A stretch of DNA of 64,000 bases from Chthonomonadia bacterium (GTDB taxonomy: Bacteria; Armatimonadota; HRBIN16). Shown one piece after another: positions 1-9,900 of the stretch. Within the stretch, counting starts at the first letter, position 1; every line of letters begins with the position of its first letter. Where the stretch lies: the NCBI GenBank assembly GCA_013314755.1, contig JABUFA010000016.1:1-64000 (forward strand), read 5' to 3'. The position numbers and the translations under genes were made by a program. The notes under the pieces were generated by a model that was not told where the DNA came from, searched no databases, and saw only the letters and a program-made list of their open reading frames with translations.

Positions 1-32
1 ACTTCTGGTAGACGCAGGAGCAGTTGTGGCAT
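1..32 (-). CDS. 5' end of a minus-strand gene cut by the window edge
   Basis: An ATG read leftward from position 32 is preceded at ideal distance by a perfect AGGAGGT ribosome binding site (minus strand, about positions 39-45). The ten readable codons begin MPQLLLRLPE and stay open to the window edge. Too little is visible to name the product. The start call rests only on the ribosome binding site. Confidence 0.55.
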   Translation of the reverse strand, partial: MPQLLLRLPE

Positions 33-237
33 GGCTTACCTCCTGTGGGATGCCGAGTGGTTCTGGAGATATTTTTCGTGTTGGCGAGCCTTCTACCCTT
101 CAAACCAACCCTTGCTGTAACAGACACACCACAAAAATCGGTAATTTTTACGGGTTAAGCGAAAAATAAGCCGAGCAAGACAATTTAGTGAGAAAGATTA
201 TATTTTTTCGCCTATTCGGTTAGCACAGAACGAACAG

Positions 238-262
238 GGAGGGGTGATTCCTCACCCCCTCC
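238..262 (-). terminator. Hairpin downstream of the metallopeptidase gene
   Basis: A 10-bp stem (GGAGGGGTGA / TCACCCCCTCC with one bulged base, loop TTCC) lies about 10 bases after the stop of the metallopeptidase. No uridine tract follows on the minus strand, so it is a weak or factor-assisted terminator candidate. The rest of 33-271 is an AT-rich leader for the gene at 1-32, with a TATAAT-like hexamer at 197-202 (minus) but no good -35. Confidence 0.4.
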
Positions 263-271
263 TCTATTCAC

Positions 272-3200
272 TTACCTGCGCGGTGACAGCACAGGAGACG
301 CCGGTTCTGAGGAAGAGCCGATGGTATACTGTGCGTTCAGCACGCGGTTGATCTCGCTCAGCATCTCGTCGAGGTGCACGCGGGTGGAAGTGTCCAGCGG
401 TCGGTTGTGCACCGCCAGTATCTGGCTCTTCAGCCGACGCAGGTGATAGCGTGCCAGCATTCTGGCGTCGTCTGGAACCTCCGAATCGGGGTTCACCACC
501 ATATCTGCCAGCGTGCGCAGGTACGTGCGCTGGAGAAGCCGACGCAGGGCGGGCACGTTCGTGCCGTTGATAATCTCGGCGTTTACAGCGTTACTCACCT
601 GCTCGAAGAGCGCGGTCATGGTCAGCGTCTCCTCGGGCTTGCGCGCCTTGAACTCGTTGTTGGCAATCTGGCTGAGCGTCTGCGGTCGGAACAACCGGCG
701 CAGGGTGCTCACCTGAATGCCCGAAATGGTATCGCGCACCGGCGCATCCAGGCGAGGACGGCTGGTAAGCATCGCCTCGTAGTCGGGATAGGGGTCGGGC
801 GCCAGCTTCAGGTACACCTCTTTGGGGAAGTTGAACGCCTTCGGCGAGAAGACGTACTGCGTCAGCAGAGCCAGTGCCCGCTTCTGGTCGGCTGCGCTGA
901 CGGGTGTGACGGGCGGCTTCTCGTTGGGGTCGCCCCGGTGGTTTCTGCGCAGGTGCACTCCGCCGATGTACCGTGATACCGCACTGGCGGCGCGGGCATA
1001 CATGGAAAGCAGACCGTTGAAACTGCGGGTCATCTCGTAGTAGTTTTCTCCCAGTTTGACCGCCTTTGCGGGCAGTTGCGGGATCATCAGGTTCACGTCG
1101 CGGAAGATGGTCGCCCAGTACTCCAGCGGGTCCTTACCGAGGTCAAAGCGGGTGATGAGCGGGTCCACGCTATCGGCGAACTCATCGCCCTGATAAGCCA
1201 GACCGCGCTCGGTGCCGCGGCGGGCGATAGCGCGGAGCATGGGCAGTTCGCCCTCGGGTGTCAGCGCGTTGCTGGGCTTATAGCCGTACTCAATCGCCCA
1301 GTAGTCGTACACGCCCAGCCCCTGCGTCCAGTATGCCGAGCGCGGTGAGTGCAGGGCAACGATGTTCACCGGCGTGTAGTCCATCACCGAAGCGGTCATG
1401 CCCTGATGGTTAATGCGCTCCGCGTCGGCAAGGTCCTTCGTGGGATGCAACGTGCTGGCGATGAAGTTGTGGCGCAGTCCAAGAATATGCCCCATCTCGT
1501 GCGCCACCACTTCGCGGATGTACTGCTTAACGTACTCCGCCTCTGAAATGCGCGTGGACTTTGGCGACTGCATCAGCTTCATTGCGGTCGCGCCGAACCA
1601 TGCCTGGTAGGCGGCTTCCTCTGCCAGGTTGCACAGGAACGGGTTGGCTGGCAGAGGTTCTGGGTCAAATGCGCTGAGCGGGTCAATCATGCGCTTGAAC
1701 TCGGCGCGTGCGAAGCGGGTCATGTTCGCGTCCACGGTGATGCTGGCGTTGACGATCTGCCCGGTCAGCGGGTTCGCCCGGAACAGCGCCACCGCGTAGC
1801 CCGAAGAGGGCGAGGTCACCCACCGGATGACGTTGTAGCGCATATCAGCGTGGTCCCAGTCGGCGTCGTCGGGCATCTGCTTGACCACGATGGCGTCCTT
1901 GATGCCGATGCGTTCAAACGCTTTGTTCCACCACAGGATGCCTTCGCGCACGGCGTCGCGATACTCGGTGGGGATGGCGTTGTCCAGCCAGAAGACTATC
2001 GGCTCCTTGGGTGGCGAGAGGGGCGCGTCGAGGTCTGCTTTCTCCAGATGCCAGCGCAGGATGTAGCGTGTGGTCTGGTCGTCTTTGTCCTGCGTGAAGT
2101 CCTGGAACTCGGTCACAAAGTAGCCCACGCGCGGGTCAGCCAGCCGCGGGCGATAGCCGTTTTCGGGCAGGAAGAACAGGTTGTAGTTAATCACCAGCGG
2201 CAAGCTGCGCGGGTCCGCCAGCGGAGCACCGCTGCTCATGCCCGGAATAGAGATGGAAGGACCGCCGCCACCTCCGCCTGCCCGCACCAGATGGTAAGCT
2301 GTCTGCACCACCAGGTTGTTCGGGAAGTTCTTGATGGCGTTGATGACCGTCTTTTCGCGGTCAATGCCGTACGCTCCGCCTGCGGACTGCGCTAACCGGG
2401 TAATCTGCGCGATGTCCGAGCGGAACAGGTCGCCGATGTTAATCAGCAGGCTCTTGCGTTCCTCACTGCGCGCCTCTATGCGGAAGGCTTCCAGATAGGC
2501 ATCGGCGAAGGAACGCTTCACCGCGCGGGCAATGGGCTGATTCTCGTCGGCGCGGAAGCGGATGTTGGGCACAACGAACAGAATCTGGTCGTCGCGCTGG
2601 ACGAATTTGAAGAGGATGTCGTCTATCGGGTTGCCCGCGGCGAGCGAGTAACCGCCTGTGCCGGTGCTCTGGGTGACCTGCAACAGCATCAGCCGGTTCA
2701 GCTGGTCTTCGCGGATCTCCATGTAGACCGTATCCTTGCCCGCCTCCTTCTTGCGGTACAGCGTGAACAGCCCCTCTATCTTTTCGTAGTCCTTCACCAC
2801 CTCTTCAATGGTCTTTTCTTTCTTTTTGGGGGCTTCTGCAGGCTGGGCAGCCGCTGCCGCGCCGCCGATGGGGCTGCCGCCGGTGCGCTCGGCTCGGAGG
2901 TTACCGCTGAAGGGTGGCGCCTGCTCGGAAGGAGCGAAGGGGAAGTTCTCTGCCTTCAGGTTAAGCACCACCGCGTCGCCAGAAGCGACCTCCACCCACA
3001 CTTCGCCCTGCAGGCTCATCTGGCGCTCTCCGCTTGTCTCGCGGTAGGTATAACGCAGTTTGGCGGTGTCCACGCCCTTCGCTTTCTCTAAGGCGAGCAG
3101 TTCATACTCCCCAACCGCGGCGGGCGTTCCCTTCTCGGTATCCTCTTTGTATTCGCGCGTCCACTTATCGCCGACGCCTACCGGGTTGGCGGGGAACACC

Positions 3201-3631
3201 AGCTGGGTCGCCTGCAGGAGGCGCATTCGTGATTTGCGCTCCGCCTCCGTCGGCTCGCGCCCGCCCTCCCATTTGACGGAGACAATCGTGCCATCGGGCT
3301 TCATCACCATAATGGTGCGCTGTTTGGAGACGTCCTCGGGGGTGGGCATCTTCTGCCCGTTGACGGTCATCTCCACCTCTTCATCGTAAGACTGCCGCGT
3401 GATTTCGCCCGTTTGAGCGACGTCCAGAATCTCATCCACGGAGGTCTGCTTGACCAGAATCTGAATCTTTTGCCCACCGAATTCGCTCTGGAGGTCCGCC
3501 TCCAGGCGATAGGTCATCTTCTGACCTTTTTGTGCCTTGTATTGCAGGGTGACTTTCTGCTGAGCGATTGCTCCGATGGCAACCGTCAGCCAGAGAAGAG
3601 TCAGTATTACCAGCCCGAACCTTCGCCTCAT
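272..3631 (-). CDS. Secreted zinc-dependent metallopeptidase, DUF5117/DUF5118 group, with an extra N-terminal beta domain
   Basis: The protein has 1119 residues and a clear signal peptide (MRRRFGLVILTLLWLTVAIG). The zinc site HEMGH lies at about residues 710-714, followed by GLRH, giving the extended HEXXHXXGXXH pattern of metzincin-like peptidases. Residues around 300-450 match the DUF5118/5117 architecture that precedes this peptidase domain. An additional N-terminal segment of about 270 residues, rich in beta strands, and a low-complexity APKKKEK linker come before it, which is longer than the usual family layout. The start at 3631 was chosen because AAGGAG precedes it; an upstream in-frame ATG lacks a ribosome site. 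The substrate is unknown; it probably acts outside the cytoplasm. Confidence 0.85.
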   Translation of the reverse strand: MRRRFGLVILTLLWLTVAIGAIAQQKVTLQYKAQKGQKMTYRLEADLQSEFGGQKIQILVKQTSVDEILDVAQTGEITRQSYDEEVEMTVNGQKMPTPEDVSKQRTIMVMKPDGTIVSVKWEGGREPTEAERKSRMRLLQATQLVFPANPVGVGDKWTREYKEDTEKGTPAAVGEYELLALEKAKGVDTAKLRYTYRETSGERQMSLQGEVWVEVASGDAVVLNLKAENFPFAPSEQAPPFSGNLRAERTGGSPIGGAAAAAQPAEAPKKKEKTIEEVVKDYEKIEGLFTLYRKKEAGKDTVYMEIREDQLNRLMLLQVTQSTGTGGYSLAAGNPIDDILFKFVQRDDQILFVVPNIRFRADENQPIARAVKRSFADAYLEAFRIEARSEERKSLLINIGDLFRSDIAQITRLAQSAGGAYGIDREKTVINAIKNFPNNLVVQTAYHLVRAGGGGGGPSISIPGMSSGAPLADPRSLPLVINYNLFFLPENGYRPRLADPRVGYFVTEFQDFTQDKDDQTTRYILRWHLEKADLDAPLSPPKEPIVFWLDNAIPTEYRDAVREGILWWNKAFERIGIKDAIVVKQMPDDADWDHADMRYNVIRWVTSPSSGYAVALFRANPLTGQIVNASITVDANMTRFARAEFKRMIDPLSAFDPEPLPANPFLCNLAEEAAYQAWFGATAMKLMQSPKSTRISEAEYVKQYIREVVAHEMGHILGLRHNFIASTLHPTKDLADAERINHQGMTASVMDYTPVNIVALHSPRSAYWTQGLGVYDYWAIEYGYKPSNALTPEGELPMLRAIARRGTERGLAYQGDEFADSVDPLITRFDLGKDPLEYWATIFRDVNLMIPQLPAKAVKLGENYYEMTRSFNGLLSMYARAASAVSRYIGGVHLRRNHRGDPNEKPPVTPVSAADQKRALALLTQYVFSPKAFNFPKEVYLKLAPDPYPDYEAMLTSRPRLDAPVRDTISGIQVSTLRRLFRPQTLSQIANNEFKARKPEETLTMTALFEQVSNAVNAEIINGTNVPALRRLLQRTYLRTLADMVVNPDSEVPDDARMLARYHLRRLKSQILAVHNRPLDTSTRVHLDEMLSEINRVLNAQYTIGSSSEPASPVLSPRR

Positions 3632-3770
3632 CGTTTCGTCTCCTTGCACAGTGTCTCTGGAATGGTTGTGTCGTCTCTCTGTGCTACTACAGCACCTTCT
3701 ATTACGAGATGACCTCATGCATAGATTATGGCATATCTACGGGCAAAATCGTGCAGGCAGGAACCCGAAG

Positions 3771-3794
3771 GCAAAAAGGAGAACCCCTTTTTGC
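3771..3794 (+). other. Nine-base-pair hairpin just before the oxidoreductase ribosome site
   Basis: GCAAAAAGG and CCTTTTTGC form a perfect 9-bp inverted repeat with a six-base loop. It ends two bases before the AGGAGGG ribosome binding site of the gene at 3810. It could be a leader structure of the sugar operon or a weak terminator for upstream transcription. Confidence 0.5.
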
Positions 3795-3809
3795 ACAGGA
3801 GGGCTGTCG

Positions 3810-4730
3810 ATGAGGATAGGCATTGTGGACTTAGACACTTCGCATCCACCCAGCTGGATCCCCATTGAGCGCGAGATGGGTCACGAGATTCTGGGTGTGT
3901 GGGATGGTGGCTCGGTACACCCTGCCGGCTATGCCGAACGGTTTGCACAGGAACACGGCATTCCCCGCGTGTACCGCTCGCTGGAGGAGATGGCGCAGGA
4001 TGTGGATTGCGCAATCATTCACGGCTGTGACTGGGACACCCATATCGCCAAAGCGACGCCTTTCGTGCAGGCGGGCAGGGCGGTGCTGGTAGACAAACCG
4101 CTGGCGGGCAACCTGCGCGACCTTCAGCAGATAGTCCGCTGGGCGCAGGAGGGGGTGCGCGTCACGGGAGGCTCTTCCCTGCGCTTCTGCTACGAGGTTC
4201 AGCGGTGGCTGGCACAGCCGGTGGAGGAACGCGGCACGCCAGACACGGTGGTATGCGGTTGTGCCGTGGACGAGTTCAACTACGGTATCCACGCCTACTC
4301 GCTTCTGGCGGGCATTATGGGCGGCGGGGCGCACAGCGTCCAGCACATCGGCAAAGGCGTGCTGAGGCGGGTGGTGATACGCTGGCAGGATGGGCGCATG
4401 GGCATCGTGATAGTGGGCACGGCGGAGAGGTGGATGCCCTTCTACGCTACGGTCGTCACCGAAAAGGGTGTGACGCAGTTTCAGGCAGACACTTCTCAGC
4501 TCTACCGCGCCCTGCTGGAAGCCACCCTGCCCTATCTCGCCGGCGAAAGGGACACCCCGCCCGTGCCTGCGCACCAGCTGGTGGAACCCGAACTGTGGGC
4601 GATTGCGGCGCGACAGTCATGGCTGGAAGACGACCGCGAGGTGTTGCTCTCTGAGATTTCCGAGCAGGTGCGCTACGACGGCTCTGCCTTCGCGCAGGAG
4701 TACCGACGCATGAAATATCCCCAATCCTGA
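3810..4730 (+). CDS. Gfo/Idh/MocA-family NAD(P)-dependent oxidoreductase
   Basis: The 306-residue protein starts with MRIGIVDLDTSHP, a Rossmann-like strand, and shows the family hallmark LVDKPLAGNL (the EKP-like DKP motif) near residue 95. Family members oxidise or reduce sugar, inositol or sugar-acid hydroxyls with NAD(P). The start at 3810 is preceded by AGGAGGG; a longer in-frame reading to 3576 has no ribosome site and runs through the divergent promoter region. It is the first gene of a tightly spaced plus-strand operon with glycosidases (19 bases to the next gene), which suggests a role in processing a released sugar. The glycine-rich Rossmann signature is degenerate (IVDLDTSHPPSW instead of GxGxxG), so activity is not certain. 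Confidence 0.75.
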   Translation: MRIGIVDLDTSHPPSWIPIEREMGHEILGVWDGGSVHPAGYAERFAQEHGIPRVYRSLEEMAQDVDCAIIHGCDWDTHIAKATPFVQAGRAVLVDKPLAGNLRDLQQIVRWAQEGVRVTGGSSLRFCYEVQRWLAQPVEERGTPDTVVCGCAVDEFNYGIHAYSLLAGIMGGGAHSVQHIGKGVLRRVVIRWQDGRMGIVIVGTAERWMPFYATVVTEKGVTQFQADTSQLYRALLEATLPYLAGERDTPPVPAHQLVEPELWAIAARQSWLEDDREVLLSEISEQVRYDGSAFAQEYRRMKYPQS

Positions 4731-4749
4731 GAAGGAAGGAGGCAAAACG

Positions 4750-6903
4750 ATGAACCTGTTCTGTACTGCTGTCAGCCGACTGGGGTCGCGGTTTACGCTG
4801 GTGTTTGACCCCTACGCTAAACACGTATTGCATTCCGCACTGGGACGATGGATAGACCTGCCTTTAGACCTGACGATTGGCATCCAGAGCGAAGATGGCG
4901 AGTTGGTAGCCCTGCCTTTCACCAGAGAAGCAACCCCCTTTGACGCAGTGGAGCAGGAACTGCGCCTGTGTGGGGTACGTTACACCGCTCATTCGTTGAA
5001 GCTGGGCATCCGCGCCACCCTGGAGGTCACCGCGCCGTTCTACCCGCATGATGCGCTGACATCCACTGCGCCGGTGTTCTACTTCACGCTGAGCGTGCAA
5101 TCCCAGCCGCGGCTGTTCTGGTCGAGCTGTCAGAGCCCCATCGGGCGTGGCAGGCTGGTAGTACGCCTCAAAAGAGAGGGACTGAACACCTCGCCGGCAG
5201 GCGACGCGCTTGCGATAGACTACACGCTGTCGCACGTGCTGGCGGATAGCGAGGAACTGGTGCCAGCGGGCGATTTCCTGGCGAGCGACTCGCCTCCGCA
5301 TGTTCAGGAGCGCATCGTGCCCCTCGTGGACGGAGTTTCGGTGGAGAACGACGGCATCTCCCTGCCGTTTGACCTCAGCCGGGGCGAAGGAAACACCCTC
5401 CGCTTCGCCTGGTGCGCCTATGTGGGCGAGCCTGTGCTGAACGTCTTCGGCAAACCGATGCGCTTCCTGTACACGCGCCATTTCGCCGGGATTGACGAGG
5501 TGGTGCGCTTTGCGAAGGAGGGGGCAGAGGAGAACCTGCGCAAGACCGCCGTGGTGGAAAGCCTGCTGGACGAAGCCAGCCTGAGCAAGTCGCAGTTAGA
5601 CCTCATCCGCTTCTCGTTCCAGAACTTCCTGCTGGACAGCTGGTGGACAGTCGCGGATGATGGCGAGGACTGGTTCAGCGTGTGGGAAGGTTCCTGCTAC
5701 TTCCACAGCACGGTGGACGTGGAGTACAACAACGGGCTGGTGTACTTCGCCTTTTGGTTGCCCCTGCTGGAGAAGCTGCTGGACGAGTGGGCACGCTTCG
5801 AGATGCAGGACGAGGTGGGCAGTTACCTCGCGCACGATATGGGCATACGGGCGAAAGTGGGCAGTCAGGCATATCCCCACCCGATGCAGGTGGAGGAGAA
5901 CGCGAACTACCTGCTCCTGCTTCATGCCTTCTGGCGGTGGACGGGCAATCTGGAACCCGCACGCCGACATCACGCCCTGTGCAGGCGTCTGGTGGACTAC
6001 TTCGAGCGCAGTGACACCACCGGCAACGGTTTCCCCAACGAGGGCGTGGCGAACACCATTGATGATGCCTCCGCCGCCGTGCAGTATGCCCGCGAACAGG
6101 TGTACCTGGCGGTGAAAACCCTTTCCGCCTGCCATGCCGCTGGACAGATAGCGCAGGCGCTGGGCGACCATGGATGGCAGGCGCAGTGCGAGAAGCTGGT
6201 CAACCGCATTCGCGAGACGCTGGACGCGCAGGCGTGGCTGGGCGACCACTATGCGGTGTGTCTGGAGCGTACCGCGGAGGGACTGCACGACCCGTGGACG
6301 GGCGAACCCCTGCACGGCGAGCTGGGCGGCTGGGACGCTTACTCCATCTACACCGCGAACGGTCTCCTGTACCTGCTGATGAGCGGACACACGCCGCCGG
6401 TGGACCTGGCGCGCATCAAGCAGGATATTGTGAACGCCTATCGTCACGCGCTCACCGAGTACGGCTGCACGCACACCAGCGCGGACAAGAGCAACGTGTG
6501 GCTGTCGCAGAACCTGTGGCGTGACTATATCGCCAGCTACCTGAACGTCGGTCTGCCAGATAACTCCTCGCGCTACATGGCGATGGAGCAGGTGATGAAC
6601 ACTGCCGGGTTGAACAAGGGGTTCATCGACACCTACTTCACCAACAACCTGTGCTTCTATCCGCGCGGCATCACCTCCATCGGCTACCTGTTTGCGCTGT
6701 GTGCCCTGCAGATAGACCGCACGCAGGGGGTGGTGCGCCTGCGCAGGAGCGTTCCGTATCCCTGTCGGGTGCCGCTGCTGCCTCTCGCCAACTGGGAGAA
6801 GGGCGAAGTACCCGTGGCGGTCTACGAGCTCGGTGCAGAGGGCATCACCGGCAGAGTTGAGGGCGAGCACCTGCTGGGCAACCTGCGGGTGGAGTGGTAT
6901 TAG
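4750..6903 (+). CDS. Six-hairpin (alpha/alpha) glycosidase, GH52/DUF4965-like
   Basis: The 717-residue protein has no signal peptide, so it is probably cytoplasmic. Residues from about 290 onward show an alpha/alpha toroid pattern: VWEGSCYFHSTVDVEYN, YLAHDMG, HPMQVEENANYLLLLHAFWR and near the end CFYPRGITSIGYLFAL. The last motif resembles GH52 beta-xylosidases, whereas the HDMG and VEENAN motifs also resemble the DUF4965 glutaminase-like group. The N-terminal part is beta-rich, as expected for both. AAGGAGG precedes the start. It sits between an oxidoreductase and a DUF6067-like protein in a sugar operon. The exact substrate cannot be read from sequence; family assignment is by motif memory, not by search. 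Confidence 0.65.
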   Translation: MNLFCTAVSRLGSRFTLVFDPYAKHVLHSALGRWIDLPLDLTIGIQSEDGELVALPFTREATPFDAVEQELRLCGVRYTAHSLKLGIRATLEVTAPFYPHDALTSTAPVFYFTLSVQSQPRLFWSSCQSPIGRGRLVVRLKREGLNTSPAGDALAIDYTLSHVLADSEELVPAGDFLASDSPPHVQERIVPLVDGVSVENDGISLPFDLSRGEGNTLRFAWCAYVGEPVLNVFGKPMRFLYTRHFAGIDEVVRFAKEGAEENLRKTAVVESLLDEASLSKSQLDLIRFSFQNFLLDSWWTVADDGEDWFSVWEGSCYFHSTVDVEYNNGLVYFAFWLPLLEKLLDEWARFEMQDEVGSYLAHDMGIRAKVGSQAYPHPMQVEENANYLLLLHAFWRWTGNLEPARRHHALCRRLVDYFERSDTTGNGFPNEGVANTIDDASAAVQYAREQVYLAVKTLSACHAAGQIAQALGDHGWQAQCEKLVNRIRETLDAQAWLGDHYAVCLERTAEGLHDPWTGEPLHGELGGWDAYSIYTANGLLYLLMSGHTPPVDLARIKQDIVNAYRHALTEYGCTHTSADKSNVWLSQNLWRDYIASYLNVGLPDNSSRYMAMEQVMNTAGLNKGFIDTYFTNNLCFYPRGITSIGYLFALCALQIDRTQGVVRLRRSVPYPCRVPLLPLANWEKGEVPVAVYELGAEGITGRVEGEHLLGNLRVEWY

Positions 6904-6918
6904 TGCAGGAGGTCATCT

Positions 6919-9900
6919 ATGCGCCGCGGCGCCAGGGGGTGGTACATCGTGCTGGTTGGGGCGAACCTGCTATTCTCCTCGCCAGCCTCGCCGCAGGAGG
7001 TGCCCTACGAGGTCGCTTCCTGGCAGGAAGAAGGGCGAGGCAATCACCGCGCCATCGTGGAAGTCACTCAACAAGCAAATGCCGTGCGGGTGCGCATCCC
7101 CTGGCGCCGGCGCGACCCCCTGCCCGAACGCAAAGCGGTGCTGATTTACGACTCGGCAACGGGCAGGCAGGTAACAAATGTCGTGCCCATCACCGTACGG
7201 CAGGAGTACGGCGAGATTGTCTTCCAGCCTGTCACCGCGCCCGGCAGATATGAGGTGTACTACCTGCCCTACGACCCGCCGCACTGGGTGTGGGACATGT
7301 GGGGCGAGTCCACAAAGGGCAAGTATTTTCCACCGAGGTCCACTGCCGATGCGGAGTGGCTGAAGCGCAACCGCTTGACCGAGCAGGACCTGGCGCAGGG
7401 ACACTGGCAGAGCCTTCCCGAAGCGAAGGTGCTGGCGATACAGGCGCGAAGCGAGTTTGACCGCTTCGCCCCGATGGAGGTCATCGCCACGCGGCAGGAG
7501 GTGGAGGCTCTGCTGGAGAAGCATCGCGAGCGCAGTTACCTCCTCTTCCCCGAAGACCGTCGGTTTCCCATTCGCATGTTCGAGCACCTGCCCTATCGGT
7601 GGACACTGCGGGGAGAGAGTGCCCGCTTTGAAGGAGAAGCACAGCCCGGTGAGTTCTACCCCTTCCAGATTGGCGTTTTCGCCGCACGCAAGCCCATCAC
7701 CCGCCTGCAGACAGAGTTTTCCGATTTGCGCGGCGAGGGAGGCAGGCGCATTCCCGCATCCGCCATACGTTGTTTCAACCTGCAGGGCACGGACTGGCTG
7801 GGGCGTCCTCTGCGTGGCAGGTTCGCCGTTGCGGTGGGCAGGGTGCGCCCGCTGTGGATTGGCGTGCAGATTCCCAGAGAGGCGAAGGGCGTGTACCGCG
7901 GGCTTATCCGCCTGAAACCCGAAGGACTGGAGGAAACCTCGGTAGAGATACAGCTAACCGTGCGCGGCGAGCCGCTGAACGACGCAGGCGATAGTGACGA
8001 CTGGAGACTTTCGCGCCTGCGCTGGCTGGATTCCACCATTGGGCTGGAGGAGACGGTCGTTCCGCCCTATACACCCGTAAAGGTGAACGGTTCGCAGGTG
8101 CAGATACTGGGGCGCCGTGTTCGCTTTGGACGGCTGGGCTTGCCCGAAAGCATGGTGAGCAACGGCAGGGAGATATTGGCATCGCCTGTCAGGTTCGTGG
8201 TGGAGCCGGAGGGGGGAGAGGTTCGTTGGCAAAACGCCCGCCAGAGGCGCGTGAAACACAACGAGGCTGTGGTGGAGTGGCAATCCACCGCTGAAAACGA
8301 TACGCTTCGCCAGCAGGTGCACACGCGCATGGAGTTTGACGGCTGTATCCTGTTCACCATCAGCCTGCAGGCGAAGCGTGCGGTCAACCTGCGCGACATT
8401 CGGCTGGAAGTGCCTATCCGCCGGGAGGTCGCCGTGTACATGATGGGCATGGGCAGGCGCGGCGGCAAACGCCCCGACCGCTGGAGCTGGCAGTGGCATC
8501 CGAGCCGCATCAACAACCTGGTGTGGATTGGCGACTGGAACGCGGGACTGCAGACCAAGCTGGAGGTCAATCGCGAGGTGTGGGGCGTTCTGCCCGAACT
8601 GCCCAAATCGTGGCACAACGACGGCAGGGGCGGATGCACCTTTACCGAGGAGGATGGCGCGTTCGTGCTTCGCGCCTTTTCGGGCGAGCGGCGTCTGCAG
8701 GCAGGCGAAGAGGTGCAATTCCTGTTCCGCTTTCTGATTACTCCCTTCAAACCGCTTGACCGCAACCGCTGGGAGTGGCGCATTCCGCTATATATCGGCG
8801 GCAACATCGCGCATGTTCACCACGCCGAGCCGTCAAACCCGCATATCAACTATCCCATGCTGAAATGGCGCGAGATGGCGGAACTGGTGCGCCAGCTTCG
8901 AGGATCGCCACCTCTGCGCCACAGGGGATACTTGCAATATCCTGCCGAGGGCAACATCTCCTTAGAGCAAGGAGCACTGCACCTGCGCGTGCGCGTGAAC
9001 TTTGACCCGAAGGCTGGCACGGCAGGCGACCCGCGCTACAATCAGAGTCTGTTCAGCCTGCTGTTCCCGAACGGCGAGGCGATAGGCTTCTACTGGAACA
9101 TTGACGACCGGGGCATGAGGGCATACCTGCACACCCCCGCCAACGCCCAGACCCCCTATCCCGTGCTGATTGGCAGTCACCAGCCCGAGTGGCAGAAAGG
9201 CGAGGTGCACACCATTACCCTTTCATGGGGCGAGCGGTTTGCGATTTACGTGGACGGTATGCTGGCTGTGCAGGCGCCACATCGGGGCACGCTGGGAGTT
9301 CCCCTGCGGGACGCGCTGATGCGGCTGGAGGGACAGGGCTTTTGCCTGCAGGCGGTGAAGGTCAGCCGTCGCGAATACCAGCAGGGCGAGCCGATTGTCT
9401 TTGCGCCCGATGAGCACAGCCTGTTGGTGGATACTTTTGACCGGGTGCGTGGCGGACGTACCCAGCCCCTGCGGGGTTCGCCGGGCTTGCTGATGGGCAA
9501 ATACGACCTGCGCCAATCGGGCGAGAGTCGGGAGATTCTTTTCGGGGGCGAGCCGATGCCCGTCGGCGTGAACATCTATTACACCGTGCGCGAGCTGACC
9601 AACCACGCCCCCGAGCTGTGGGCACTGCGCAGTCTGGGCGACGAGGTGCTGGTGACCGGCGGCGTAGACATCTATACCGCGCCCGACGAGGTGCTTCGCG
9701 CCGGGTGGGAGGCGGATCAGCCGGGCGGGCATCCCTGGCTGAAGGAGCATTTGGTCAGTGGCTACGCGCCTGCCTGGCTGAACTATCTGCACGACGGCAA
9801 GGTCGACGCCGCCATCGCCACGCAGGGGCTTTCCCGCTGGCATAACTTCTATCTGGAAGGCTTGCGCTTCACGCTGGAGCGCACGGGCATTGATGGGCTG

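Noticed and set aside
5596-6870. Long antisense reading frames opposite the glycosidase and mannosidase genes
   Set aside because: They are by-products of high GC third positions in the real genes; they have no ribosome sites or recognisable domains.
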